Positions 54,051 through 62,623 are shown, numbered from the stretch's first letter. The stretch is DNA of 64,000 bases from Mesorhizobium helmanticense (GCF_003034915.1 NZ_PZJX01000052.1:1-64000); one strand, 5' to 3'. Program-made: numbers and translations. The notes: generated by a model from the letters alone, not told the origin.

Positions 54051-55046
54051 ATGCCCAACGCTTTCACTACTCTCGTCGGCATAGAAATCCCGATTGTCCA
54101 GGCGGCAATGGGTGGAGCTACGTCTCCGCAATTCGCGGCCGCAGTTAGCAATGCAGGCGGTCTCGGGATGCTCGCCCTCGGCTGGAGTCCGCCCGAAGCG
54201 GTACGCGCAGAAATTCGGGCCACCAAGGCCCTGACCGAGCGACCATTCGGCGTCAATCTCGTGTTGACATATCCGCAGGAGGAGCGCCTCGCGATCTGCT
54301 TGGAAGAAGGCGTGCCGGTAATCTCATTTTTCTGGGGCCAGGCAGGCCCGCTGATGGCTGAGGCGCATCGTGGCGGGGCAAAGGTGCTGCATACGGCAGG
54401 AAGCGCCGAACAGGCTCGGATATCAGCCGAGGATGGCGCGGACGCAATCGTCGCGCAAGGCTGGGAGGCCGGTGGCCACGTTTACGGTAGAGTTGCCACG
54501 ATGGCGTTGGTTCCGGCAGTTGTTGATCAGGTCGCGCCGGTCCCAGTTCTTGCCGCCGGTGGCATTGCGGATGGACGCGGTCTAGCCGCGGCGATGGCAC
54601 TTGGTGCCGCGGGCGCTTGGATCGGTACCCGCTTTCTCGCGAGCATCGAAGCTCCAATCCATGCGCGCTATCGCGACCGCATCCTCTCGGCCAAGGAGAC
54701 GGACACAGAATATGGGACGGTTTTCGACGTCGGCTGGCCCGACGCTCCGCACCGTAGCCTCCGCAACAAAACCATTGAAGCTTGGGAGGCAGCCGGACGC
54801 CCGCCGGCGGGTGGGCGTCCCAACGAAGGCGTCGTGGTAGCAAAGTCGCCATATGGTGATGTGGTTTCATACCAATCTCACACGCCGGGATCGGGTGACG
54901 AGGGCGACATTGATGCCCTTGCCCTATGGTCGGGCCAAGGCGTCAGCCTCGTCCGCCACGTCCAGCCCGCCGCCGAGATTGTCCGCGAAATGAGCGACGA
55001 GGCGCGGGCAATACTCGCACGGCTTGGGAACGATCCATCTTTCTAA
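54051..55046 (+). CDS. Nitronate monooxygenase (2-nitropropane dioxygenase family)
   Basis: FMN-dependent TIM-barrel enzyme of 331 residues that oxidises alkyl nitronates. PIVQAAMGGATSPQFAAAVSNAGGLGML at the N-terminus, FGVNLVLTYPQEERL, AQGWEAGGHVYG carrying the family histidine, VLAAGGIADGRGLAAAMALGAAGAWIGTRFLAS for FMN phosphate binding. GGGGAT precedes ATG 54051. It stands between a transposase and the right inverted repeat, divergent from the transposase, so it appears to be a passenger of the IS. Confidence 0.9.
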   Translation: MPNAFTTLVGIEIPIVQAAMGGATSPQFAAAVSNAGGLGMLALGWSPPEAVRAEIRATKALTERPFGVNLVLTYPQEERLAICLEEGVPVISFFWGQAGPLMAEAHRGGAKVLHTAGSAEQARISAEDGADAIVAQGWEAGGHVYGRVATMALVPAVVDQVAPVPVLAAGGIADGRGLAAAMALGAAGAWIGTRFLASIEAPIHARYRDRILSAKETDTEYGTVFDVGWPDAPHRSLRNKTIEAWEAAGRPPAGGRPNEGVVVAKSPYGDVVSYQSHTPGSGDEGDIDALALWSGQGVSLVRHVQPAAEIVREMSDEARAILARLGNDPSF

Positions 55047-55239
55047 AGCTCACGTGGGAAGTACCGCCGATCTCAATCGCGGACTTATGGGTCCGGACCC
55101 TAAATTGGCGTAGAACTCACTTCACCCACGAGCGGAGTGGGCGTGAATGGGATTGTTCGGCGCTGTCGAATTCGATGATCTTTCCCTTACCTGCATCTTG
55201 TCCGCCCTTGGGTTATCGGTGGGGCTTGGGCGGCAAGCT

Positions 55240-55560
55240 TCAATCCTCATACCGCCAGACAATCCGCCGAACCATCCTTATCTCTGCAAGTCTCGTCACG
55301 CGGATGCCCTCCCGCTCTCGTGCTGATGGGTTTTGCGTCTCGGCGTGCATATACTCGTTCTTGCCGCAGCGCCTACAATTCATTTTGCTCCCGACCAATT
55401 CGGCCTCAACATCCCCAAAGATTTCCCTCAGGTCACCTGGCTGATACCAGCGCTTGACGTTACAGAGCCCGCAGCGGACCAGCACGAGCTGCCCAATCTC
55501 ATGAGCATTGCTGAGCTTCCATTCGCCGCCGCGCTTTCGTCGTCCATCAGTATCAGGCAT
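55240..55560 (-). CDS. Small zinc-binding hypothetical protein
   Basis: A 106-residue basic protein with two CxxC knuckles, VRCGLCNVKRWYQPGDL and NCRRCGKNEYM, separated by about 30 residues, as in a zinc ribbon. The C-terminus is arginine-rich. It resembles small proteins of accessory regions that may bind nucleic acid. No family name can be given. It is divergent from the SOS-box operon, 100 bases away. Confidence 0.6.
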   Translation of the reverse strand: MPDTDGRRKRGGEWKLSNAHEIGQLVLVRCGLCNVKRWYQPGDLREIFGDVEAELVGSKMNCRRCGKNEYMHAETQNPSAREREGIRVTRLAEIRMVRRIVWRYED

Positions 55561-55613
55561 GGCCCAAAATAGGAACTCATTCCTCTCTCGGTCAATTCAC
55601 TCTTGACATTTAT

Positions 55614-55628
55614 GTTCTCTTTTTGTTC
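55614..55628 (+). promoter_or_regulatory. LexA (SOS) box upstream of two small genes
   Basis: GTTC-TCTTTTT-GTTC fits the alphaproteobacterial LexA consensus GTTC-N7-GTTC exactly. A TTGACA hexamer (55603-55608) lies just before it, so the box falls in the spacer of a probable promoter, 32 bases before the first ATG. LexA binding there would repress, and DNA damage would release, the operon. Confidence 0.75.
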
Positions 55629-55660
55629 ACTGCGATCATGCAGCGTTTGGAGTAATTGCT

Positions 55661-55840
55661 ATGGACCGCATTGTGACACTCAACAGTCGCCAGGAGGCCG
55701 CCCTCCAGGCTCACGCCGAGGATTTCATCGCTGTCCACAAGGGCGATGTGATGAAGGCGCTCAAGGAAATGATCGTGCTCAACGGGCATCTTCAAGAACG
55801 ACTTGATGCACTCACCGCACCCCGCCGCGCGGCACGTTAG
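55661..55840 (+). CDS. Small protein of a putative SOS operon, unknown (59 aa)
   Basis: Encodes MDRIVTLNSRQEAALQAHAE, then helical sequence with DVMKALKEMIVLNGHLQERLDAL and a basic end PRRAAR. It is probably all helical. The ATG is eight bases behind TTTGGAG. Eleven bases after its stop comes a second small gene with a perfect ribosome site, and a LexA box lies upstream. No family recognised. Confidence 0.65.
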   Translation: MDRIVTLNSRQEAALQAHAEDFIAVHKGDVMKALKEMIVLNGHLQERLDALTAPRRAAR

Positions 55841-55851
55841 GAGGAACGGCA

Positions 55852-56061
55852 ATGGGTACCATGCACTTTGACGACGAAGCGAAAGCCGAATTGCATTCGG
55901 AAGCCGTGAAGCTGATTGCGCGTTACGACAGCCCGCTTGAGACCGTGAAGGCGCTCATGGCCTATAATTGCGAGCTTGAGACCCAGATACTCGCCATAGC
56001 GCACCGGCATCCGGGGGTCGTTTCAATCGGCTACGATCCTACGCCACCTGTGCTGGGGTGA
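55852..56061 (+). CDS. Small protein of a putative SOS operon, unknown (69 aa)
   Basis: The product begins MGTMHFDDEAKAELHSEAVK and continues with a helical, acidic sequence containing SPLETVKALMAYNCELETQI; a short tail ends DPTPPVLG. GGAGGAAC stands just before ATG 55852. Like its partner it contains a segment with the pattern (V)MKAL..M or VKALMAYN..LE, so the two may be distantly related or form a complex. Function unknown. Confidence 0.65.
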   Translation: MGTMHFDDEAKAELHSEAVKLIARYDSPLETVKALMAYNCELETQILAIAHRHPGVVSIGYDPTPPVLG

Positions 56062-56092
56062 ACGCTTGTCATTGGCTGCGATAGTCGGCCCG

Positions 56093-56998
56093 TCACCCCG
56101 TTGGCGGCTCGACCAGCGACACCCCGTTCAACCCCGCCACAATATCGGAAAGCGCCGGTACGAACTTTTCGCCATGGCCGGTGGCGACAGCCGTGGCAAA
56201 GCCGTTGCGCACCGCGGCCCCGATCGGATTGGCGACGCCGCCCGCCTGGGCGAAGGACGCGAGATAGGTCATGTCCTTCAGCGCATTGACGATGGCGAAG
56301 CGCTGCGCGTTCTCGTTGCGGTTCAGCACGAAGTCGAAGAAGGCCTGGTAGAAGCCGCAATCCATGCGGCTGCCCGAGATGACGCTGTTGAAGACCTGCG
56401 GCGTCAGCCCGGCTTTCACGCCCAGTGTCAACGCCTCCGAATAGATCGCCGAATAACCCATCGAGACAAAATTATTGAGCAGCTTCATGGTGTGGCCGCT
56501 GCCGGTCGGCCCGGTATGGACGACGCGCGCGGCAAAGGCTTCGAGCACCGGCCGCGCCCGCGCGACAGCCTCGGCCGAGCCGCCAACCATGACGTCGAGC
56601 TTGCCTTCCGCCGCTTCCTTTGGTGTGCGCGCCAGTGGCGCATCGATCAGCGTCAGGCCCTGAGCGGCGAGTTCGACCGCCAGTGCCGTCGTCGATGACG
56701 GGTTGGAGGTCGAGCAGTCGATGATCAGCAGCGGCTTGCCGGCCGAAGCCAGCCCGCCCGGCCCCTTCACCAGCGCTTCCACCTCGCGCGAACCGGTGAC
56801 GCAAAGCACAACGACGTCGCTCGCGGCGGCAAGCTTGTGCAGGTCCTCCGCCTCCGTGGCGCCGGCCGCCACCAGCCGTTCCATCGCATCGCGGCTGCGA
56901 TGCGCCCAGACCGTCAGCGGCCAGCCTTTGGTCAGGAGATTGGCGGCCATGCCGGCGCCCATGCTGCCCAGTCCGATGAAGCCTATGCGTTCTTTCAT
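56093..56998 (-). CDS. NAD-dependent 3-hydroxyisobutyrate-dehydrogenase-like protein
   Basis: Beta-hydroxyacid dehydrogenase of 301 residues. N-terminal Rossmann motif IGFIGLGSMGAGMAANLLTKG, then CVTGSREVEALV, DCSTSNPSSTTALA and the substrate-binding DAPLARTPKEAAEG (family DAPVSGG). The catalytic lysine is in GHTMKLLNNFVSMG. Two substitutions in DAPLARTP suggest a substrate other than 3-hydroxyisobutyrate. GGAG precedes ATG 56998. It is divergent from the second GntR gene with a 127-base gap and probably under its control. Confidence 0.88.
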   Translation of the reverse strand: MKERIGFIGLGSMGAGMAANLLTKGWPLTVWAHRSRDAMERLVAAGATEAEDLHKLAAASDVVVLCVTGSREVEALVKGPGGLASAGKPLLIIDCSTSNPSSTTALAVELAAQGLTLIDAPLARTPKEAAEGKLDVMVGGSAEAVARARPVLEAFAARVVHTGPTGSGHTMKLLNNFVSMGYSAIYSEALTLGVKAGLTPQVFNSVISGSRMDCGFYQAFFDFVLNRNENAQRFAIVNALKDMTYLASFAQAGGVANPIGAAVRNGFATAVATGHGEKFVPALSDIVAGLNGVSLVEPPTG

Positions 56999-57125
56999 GC
57001 TTTTCTCCAACAACCATGGCCCAGGCGGGCGGGCCGCACTTTCGTCACCTTGCGGCGGGCACCTGTCGATGCAATCCTTTGAAGAAGAATCGGCCTTTGC
57101 CGAAGAATCGGACCGGAGTCCCCCG

Positions 57126-57869
57126 ATGGCGGAGCCCATGCTTTTCGACGCCATACCGCAAGCGCCCAATCTCAGAAGCGGGCTGGTCAACACGCTGATC
57201 GCGCAGATCGAATCCGGCGACCTTGCGCCGGGCCAGCGGCTGCCGACCGAGCAGGAGATCGTCGCCGCCACCGGTGTCAGCCGCACCGTCGTGCGCGAGG
57301 CGCTGGCCGCACTGCGCGCCCGTGGGCTGATCACCACCCGCCAGGGTCTGGGAGCTTTCGTCGCCAAGGATCCCCTGCCCCGGACCTTTTCCATCTTGCC
57401 GGACGACCTCGAATCGATCGACGAGGTGTTGCGGGTGCTGGAACTGCGCATGGGCATCGAGGTGGAAGCGACCGGCCTTGCCGCCGAACGGCGCAGCGAC
57501 GCAGCCCTTGAGCAGATGAGTTCCCGGCTCGACGCGCTCGAAGCCGCTGTCCGCGCCGGCGAGCCGGGTTCGGAAGAGGATTTTGGCTTCCACCGCGCCA
57601 TTCTGGCGGCGACGCGCAACGCCAATTTCACCCGGCTGTTCGACACCTTCGGCAGCGCCATGATCCCGCGCCAGTGGACCCGGCTCGACCGGATGACGGT
57701 TCCCGAACGGGAAAAATACCTGGCCCGCATGCAGCGCGAACATCGCGCCATTCTTGCCGCCATCGAAGCCAGGGACGTCAAAGCGGCTCGCCGCGCCATG
57801 CGCAGCCATCTGACCAAAAGCTATGCCCGTTTCGAGACCTTGCGCGACAAGGCCGGGCGCGGCGACTGA
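57126..57869 (+). CDS. GntR regulator, FadR subfamily (second)
   Basis: A 247-residue repressor. HTH at residues about 15-75: LIAQIESGDLAPGQRLPTEQEIVAATGVSRTVVREALAALRARG. FCD domain with EEDFGFHRAILAATRNANFTRLF and the metal histidines of REHRAILAAIEA and AMRSHLT. ATG 57126 with GGAG upstream is preferred over an ATG at 57069. Convergent with the liv operon, whose promoter region carries a perfect GGGTTGT-CAT-ACAACCC palindrome at 62607, its likely operator. Confidence 0.88.
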   Translation: MAEPMLFDAIPQAPNLRSGLVNTLIAQIESGDLAPGQRLPTEQEIVAATGVSRTVVREALAALRARGLITTRQGLGAFVAKDPLPRTFSILPDDLESIDEVLRVLELRMGIEVEATGLAAERRSDAALEQMSSRLDALEAAVRAGEPGSEEDFGFHRAILAATRNANFTRLFDTFGSAMIPRQWTRLDRMTVPEREKYLARMQREHRAILAAIEARDVKAARRAMRSHLTKSYARFETLRDKAGRGD

Positions 57870-57877
57870 GCCCTTGC

Positions 57878-58609
57878 TCATGATGCGGCTCCCGCCACGC
57901 CGCCGAGATAGAGGTCCCGCATCAGCGACATGTCGCGCAGTTCCGCGATCGGTCCGGAGACGACGATGCGGCCGTTCTGCATGAGGTAGCCGCGCGAGGC
58001 GAGCGATAGCGCGAGGCCGGCATTCTGCTCGACCAGCAGCACCGAAGCGCCGAAGCGCTCGCCGATGTCGAGGATGATTGCCTTGATCTCCTTGACCAAC
58101 AGTGGCGACAGGCCGAGCGACGGCTCGTCGAGCAACAGCACGCGCGGTCGCGCCATCAGCCCACGCGCTATCGCCAGCATCTGCTGCTGGCCGCCGCTCA
58201 GCGAGCCACCCTTGTCGCGCTGCTTGGTGGCGAGGATCGGGAAGAATGCCAGCATCGTTGCCAAGTCGGCTTCGATGGCGTCGTCATCACGACGCGGATA
58301 GGCGCCGAGCCGCAGATTCTCCTCGACAGTCATGTCGACGAATATCTTGCGCCCCTCCGGCACCAGCACCACGCCGCGCGTTGCCATGATATCGGCGGAT
58401 AGGCCGGTGACGTCATCGCCGTCGAAAACAATGCTGCCGGCGCGCGGCTTGACCAGCCCGACGATCGCCTTCAGCAGTGTCGACTTGCCGGCGCCGTTGG
58501 GCCCGAGGATGGTGACGATCTCGCCCTTGGCCAAAGTCAGCGAGACACCCCGGTTGACGATGGTCGGGCCATAGCCGGTGACGACATCGGAAACGGCGAG
58601 CAGGTTCAC
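57878..58609 (-). CDS. livF: Branched-chain amino acid type ABC transporter ATP-binding protein
   Basis: A 243-residue ATPase. Walker A GPNGAGKSTLLKAI, signature LSGGQQQMLAIARGLMARPRVLLLDEPSLGLSP with Walker B, and the switch region LLVEQN, where Q replaces H as in LivF proteins. GTG 58609 lies behind GGAGGCGACCT and overlaps the livG stop by four bases. Last gene of livJHMGF-like operon. Confidence 0.92.
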   Translation of the reverse strand: MNLLAVSDVVTGYGPTIVNRGVSLTLAKGEIVTILGPNGAGKSTLLKAIVGLVKPRAGSIVFDGDDVTGLSADIMATRGVVLVPEGRKIFVDMTVEENLRLGAYPRRDDDAIEADLATMLAFFPILATKQRDKGGSLSGGQQQMLAIARGLMARPRVLLLDEPSLGLSPLLVKEIKAIILDIGERFGASVLLVEQNAGLALSLASRGYLMQNGRIVVSGPIAELRDMSLMRDLYLGGVAGAAS

Positions 58610-59331
58610 AGGTCGCCTCCCAGATAGACTTCCAGGACCTTGGGATCGGCAAGCACCGCCTCGGTCGGCCCGTCGGCGATCTTGGAGCCGAAATCGAGCA
58701 CGGCAAGGCGCCGGCACAGCATCTGCATCAGCTTCATGTCGTGGTCGATGACGCAGACGGTGATGCCGTGGCCTGGCAATTGGCGAACAAGCCCGACAAG
58801 GGCAGTGGTTTCGCGGTCGTTGAGCCCCGCCGCCGGCTCGTCGAGCAGCAGCAGCGCCGGTTGCGTGGCGAGTGCCAGCGCCAGGCCGAGCAGCCGCAGG
58901 CTGCCAAACGGCAGCACGCCGGCCTTTTCATCCGCCAGCGCTGTCAGGCCGACGAAATCGAGCAACGCCTGCGGCGTCGGCCAGGGGGTGTTGGCGTTTG
59001 CTCCGGCTCGCACATGCTCGCCGGCGATCTGCACATTCTCCAGCATGCTGAGGCCGGCGAAAGCCATCGCCTGCTGGAAGGTGTAGCCGATCCCGGCCCG
59101 CGAAATGGCGTGCGGCGCCGAACCAGTGATATCGCGCCCACGAAACGACACGCTGCCTGCGTTGGGCCTATGAACGCCGGTGACGACGTTGAACAAGGTC
59201 GTCTTGCCCGAACCGTTTGGGCCGACGACGCCAAGGATTTCGCCCTCCTCGACGGCGAGATCGACGCCGGCGAGCGCGGCGACGCCGCCGAACTGTTTGC
59301 TCAAGCCGCGGATCTCCAGGATCGGGCTCAT
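58606..59331 (-). CDS. livG: Branched-chain amino acid type ABC transporter ATP-binding protein
   Basis: A 241-residue ATPase: Walker A GPNGSGKTTLFNVVTG, GIGYTFQQAMAF as Q-loop, LPFGSLRLLGLALALATQPALLLLDEPAAGLND with a degenerate signature (family LSYGxQR), and CVIDHDMKLM with the switch histidine. Shorter than many LivG proteins (about 255). It overlaps livM by four bases (ATGA). Confidence 0.9.
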   Translation of the reverse strand: MSPILEIRGLSKQFGGVAALAGVDLAVEEGEILGVVGPNGSGKTTLFNVVTGVHRPNAGSVSFRGRDITGSAPHAISRAGIGYTFQQAMAFAGLSMLENVQIAGEHVRAGANANTPWPTPQALLDFVGLTALADEKAGVLPFGSLRLLGLALALATQPALLLLDEPAAGLNDRETTALVGLVRQLPGHGITVCVIDHDMKLMQMLCRRLAVLDFGSKIADGPTEAVLADPKVLEVYLGGDL

Positions 59332-60383
59332 CGCCGCGCCTCCGAGGGATTCGAGACGACGCCGTTTTCTTGCCTCTGCCGTTCCTTCGATTTCGCAGTG
59401 AAGACCTTCCGGACAAAGGCAGCGATGCCGGCGATCAACCCGTCGGGCAGAAGCAGAATGACGGCGATCAGGCAGACGCCGTAGACGATGCGCGACTGGA
59501 CCGGGTCGAGATTGAGCACTTCCGGCAGGAAGGCGACCAGGATGCCGCCGGCGAGCGGACCTGTGATCAGACGGGCGCCGCCGATCATCACCATCAATGC
59601 CAGATAGATGCTTGGGAAGGACGCAAACTGCGTCGGCGAAATGTGGCCGAGGAAATTCGCCAGCAGCACGCCCGATATGCCGGCAAAGACTCCGCTGACG
59701 ACGAAGGCGCCGATCTTGTGCCGGCCGACATTGATGCCGAGCGAAGCGGCAAGCTTCTCATTTTCCCTGATGGCGCGCAGCGTGCGGCCATAGGACGAGT
59801 TGATGATCGCCCAGCTCGCCACCGCCGCGACGGCGACGAAAGCCACCACCATCAGGTAGTAGCGCGTCAGGTCGCCCATATCGGCGCCGAACAGGTTGAC
59901 GGGGCCAACCATATCGAGCCCTGTTGCGGCGCCGGTGTAGTCGCCGCCATTGGTGAGCACGATGGCGAGCAGTTGCCCGAAGGCGAAAGTCATGATGACG
60001 AAGTGATGGCCGCCGACCCGCAGCGACGGAATGCCGACGATCATCGCAAACACGGCGCTGGTGAGTGCGGCGACCGGCAGCGCCAGCCAGAAACCAACGC
60101 CAAAGTCCCGCGCAAGTATCGCCGCCGTGTAGGCGCCGACGCCGACCAGTGCAGCATGGCCCATCGACAGGATGCCGGTCTGTCCGAACAGCACCGAAAG
60201 CCCGTAAAGCGCGATGACGTTGATGCCGGCCGAGATCGCCAGCGACAGGAAGCGGTTGCTCGGCGAGAGCAGCGGCACAAGGGCGATCAGCGTCAAGACC
60301 ACCAGCACCGGCACTAGAGATCGCAAGGCCGGGGCAACGGAATGCGTGGGATGTTTGCCCTGCGGGGTCGAGCCTTCGCTCAT
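59328..60383 (-). CDS. livM: Branched-chain amino acid type ABC transporter permease
   Basis: A 351-residue permease with about ten membrane spans. LYGLSVLFGQTGILSMGHAALVGVGAYTAA and YGRTLRAIRENEKLAASLGINVGRHKIGAFVVSG are LivM blocks, and INPTE-like EFINPTQ is replaced by NFLGHISPTQFASFPSI. ATG 60383 overlaps the livH stop by four bases. The frame is open far upstream, but that part lies on livH. Confidence 0.91.
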   Translation of the reverse strand: MSEGSTPQGKHPTHSVAPALRSLVPVLVVLTLIALVPLLSPSNRFLSLAISAGINVIALYGLSVLFGQTGILSMGHAALVGVGAYTAAILARDFGVGFWLALPVAALTSAVFAMIVGIPSLRVGGHHFVIMTFAFGQLLAIVLTNGGDYTGAATGLDMVGPVNLFGADMGDLTRYYLMVVAFVAVAAVASWAIINSSYGRTLRAIRENEKLAASLGINVGRHKIGAFVVSGVFAGISGVLLANFLGHISPTQFASFPSIYLALMVMIGGARLITGPLAGGILVAFLPEVLNLDPVQSRIVYGVCLIAVILLLPDGLIAGIAAFVRKVFTAKSKERQRQENGVVSNPSEARR

Positions 60384-61261
60384 GACGCCATCCTGGGTCC
60401 GCTGGTGCCGCCGAAGAGGCCGTGCGGACGAAAGAGCAGCACCAGGATCATCAGCACGAAGGAATAGGCGTCGGTCCATTGTGAGAAGCCGTAGCCCGCG
60501 CTGAAGCCTTCGACGATGCCGAGGATGAGGCCGGCGGCAACGGCGCCGTAGATATTGCCGAGCCCGCCGATCAGCGCCACGGCAAAGCCCTTCATGACCA
60601 TGGTGCCGCCGATGAAGGGGGTGATCGGAAACAGCGCGATCAGCAAGGCGCCGCCGAGCCCGGCCAGTGCGCTGCCGAGCACGAACACGCCGGTGATGTA
60701 GCGGCGCACCGGAATGCCCATCAATGCCGCGGTATCGCGATCCTCGACGCTGGCCCGCAGCGCCCGACCATAGCGGCTGGTCGTGATCATCCGGAAGCTC
60801 AGCGCCACCACGGCGACGGTGATCAGGATGACCATGACGCGAACCGAAGCGATGCGCACGCCACCGACGTCCCAGACCGTGGTCAGCGGACGCGGGATGC
60901 TTTTCTGGTTCGGATTCCAAAACAGCACGACGACATGCTGCAGCACGACGATGAGGCCGAGCGAGACGATGAAGCCATTGGTCGGTCGCTCCAGCGTGAA
61001 GCGAAAAATGCCGCGCTCCAGCACATAGCCCATCAGACCGACCGCCAGGATCGCCAGCACGACCGCCAGCGGGAAGCTGAGGCCGGCACTGACGGCGAGC
61101 CAGGTGACGATGCCGCCGATCATCAGGAATTCGCCATGGGCGAAGTTGATGATGCCGGTCAGGCCGAAGATCAGGGTCACGCCGACGGCGATCAGTGTGA
61201 TGACGCTGGCGATCGAAAGGCCGTTTAGGATCTGCTGTATGAAAATGTCCACGGCTCGCAT
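60380..61261 (-). CDS. livH: Branched-chain amino acid type ABC transporter permease
   Basis: A 293-residue permease. QQILNGLSIASVITLIAVGVTLIFGLTGIINFAHGEFLMIG is the classical LivH start. YGRALRASVEDRDTAALMGIPVRRYITGVFVLG is the EAA-like loop, and GGLGNIYGAVAAGLILGIVEGF the C-terminal block. It begins 91 bases after the binding-protein gene and overlaps livM. Confidence 0.92.
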   Translation of the reverse strand: MRAVDIFIQQILNGLSIASVITLIAVGVTLIFGLTGIINFAHGEFLMIGGIVTWLAVSAGLSFPLAVVLAILAVGLMGYVLERGIFRFTLERPTNGFIVSLGLIVVLQHVVVLFWNPNQKSIPRPLTTVWDVGGVRIASVRVMVILITVAVVALSFRMITTSRYGRALRASVEDRDTAALMGIPVRRYITGVFVLGSALAGLGGALLIALFPITPFIGGTMVMKGFAVALIGGLGNIYGAVAAGLILGIVEGFSAGYGFSQWTDAYSFVLMILVLLFRPHGLFGGTSGPRMAS

Positions 61262-61352
61262 CCGCTATTGACTGGTGGCCGGCGATTCCGACTTGCCCTG
61301 GATGGGTATTGGCGGCGCGGCTGGCGCCGCCAATACGACGTCGACCAGGATG

Positions 61353-62567
61353 TCAGCTCTTCGGCGCTTCAGCCGGCGGCTGCTGCATCGAGCAGGAGAT
61401 GTCACCGCCGGGCGCCGCGGCGCAGACCTCGGTGGCGTGGGTAACTTGGTGGGTCGGATTGAAAGTCAGGTCATCCGAGACCACGCCCTGGTGGTGGATT
61501 GACAGCAGTGCCTCGACCGTCTTGTCCGGATCGAAGCTGCCGGCTTTCTCCCACGCCTCGGCCAGGAAGTGGACATAGTCGTGGTACAGCAACGACACCG
61601 AAGAGGTCACGCCGTGCGGCGCGCCAGCCGCGAAATAGGCGTCGAAATAGGCCTTGGCCTTCGGGTTGGACGACTCGCCCCAGCACACCGGCACGCAGCT
61701 CATCGCCACCGGCACATCAGCCGTCAGCGCCTTTTCCTTCCAGATGCCGGGGTCGACGCCGAACAGGAAGTAGCTCTTGGCGGCTCCCAGTTCGAGCGCC
61801 TGCGGCAGCGCCGTCAGCGTTGAATCGCCATTGTACCAGAAGTGGATGATATCCGGATTGAGGCTCTTGGCGCGGGTCAGGAAGGGCGAGAAGTCGGTCG
61901 TATCGGGCGGGTAGAAGATGATGTCTGGAACGTCCTGCCCCTCGGCCTTGAGCGCCTTGAAATAGTAGGACGACAGGAACTGGCCTGTGGCGTCGTTGCC
62001 GACGATCATGACCGATTTCTTCGGCTTGTAGCCGAGCAGCGGCTCGAGCAGGGTTAGAACACCACGCGCGGTCGATCCGGATCGCTGGAATTCCTGCGGC
62101 TCGGACTGGAAGAGATAGTGATCTTCCCCACCCGGCTTGACTGAGTCCGGTGTCAGGATTTTCGCCAGCGTCGAGTTGCCGGCGAAATGGATGACCTTGG
62201 CCGGCTGCGTGATCTTGGCCATGGCCAGCGTGAAGTCATGCGTTTCCGACCCGAAGATCGCCTGCACCTTCACGTCGCGCACCAGTTCCTGGGTGGCGGC
62301 GATAGCGGTGGCGATGTCGGTGCGGTCATCGCGCTTGACCATTTCCAACTTGTAGGTCTTGCCGCCGACCTTGATGCCGCCGGCGTCATTGATCTGCTTC
62401 ACGGCAAGGCCGACGCCTGCCGGCAAGGTATGGCCGGCGGAAACGAACGAGCCCGATTCCGCCGCGACGACGCCGATCTTAACGATGTTGTCTTCCGCGC
62501 ATGCAGGATGAGCAAGCGCGCCAAGGCAAAAGGCCGCCGACGCGCCCATTTTCAGAACGGTTTTCAA
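61353..62567 (-). CDS. livJ: Branched-chain amino acid type ABC transporter substrate-binding protein
   Basis: A 404-residue periplasmic binding protein of type I fold. Signal peptide from a TTG start (KTVLKMGASAAFCLGALAHPACA), placed behind GGGAGGATC; an ATG at 62594 is nine codons upstream but lacks a ribosome site. IGVVAAESGSFVSAGHTLPAGVGLAVKQINDAGGI is the typical start of the mature protein. Four cysteines in the C-terminal half (SCVPVCWGE and later) are unusual. The ligand may not be an amino acid: neighbouring genes point to a small hydroxy acid or aromatic compound. Confidence 0.88.
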   Translation of the reverse strand: MKTVLKMGASAAFCLGALAHPACAEDNIVKIGVVAAESGSFVSAGHTLPAGVGLAVKQINDAGGIKVGGKTYKLEMVKRDDRTDIATAIAATQELVRDVKVQAIFGSETHDFTLAMAKITQPAKVIHFAGNSTLAKILTPDSVKPGGEDHYLFQSEPQEFQRSGSTARGVLTLLEPLLGYKPKKSVMIVGNDATGQFLSSYYFKALKAEGQDVPDIIFYPPDTTDFSPFLTRAKSLNPDIIHFWYNGDSTLTALPQALELGAAKSYFLFGVDPGIWKEKALTADVPVAMSCVPVCWGESSNPKAKAYFDAYFAAGAPHGVTSSVSLLYHDYVHFLAEAWEKAGSFDPDKTVEALLSIHHQGVVSDDLTFNPTHQVTHATEVCAAAPGGDISCSMQQPPAEAPKS

Positions 62568-62606
62568 CTTGAGATCCTCCCGACTCCAAATCATTGCAGT
62601 CTTACC

Positions 62607-62623
62607 GGGTTGTCATACAACCC
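62607..62623. promoter_or_regulatory. FadR/GntR operator candidate before the liv operon
   Basis: GGGTTGTCATACAACCC is a perfect palindrome with 7-bp arms and contains the core TTGT-NNN-ACAA. It lies 40 bases upstream of the TTG start of the binding-protein gene and 106 bases before the divergent aldo/keto reductase gene, and could regulate both. Confidence 0.75.

Larger units (their letters stand above)
53148..55100. mobile_element. IS5-like insertion unit with a passenger gene (1953 bp)
   Basis: The ends are inverted repeats of 16 bp with one mismatch: GGGTCCGGACTCATAA at 53148-53163 and its reverse complement (with C for T) at 55085-55100. Each is flanked outside by TA, consistent with a 2-bp target duplication. 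Inside are a minus-strand IS5-type transposase and a plus-strand nitronate monooxygenase gene. Joining the flanks at TA restores an open reading frame that ends the SIR2-TPR protein after only three more codons (KLA, stop), which supports a single insertion event. Alternatively the right repeat belongs to a second, deleted copy of the same IS. Confidence 0.65.

Noticed and set aside
59217..60317. Plus-strand frame opposite livM and livG
   Set aside because: Highly charged antisense translation of membrane protein codons, no ribosome site.
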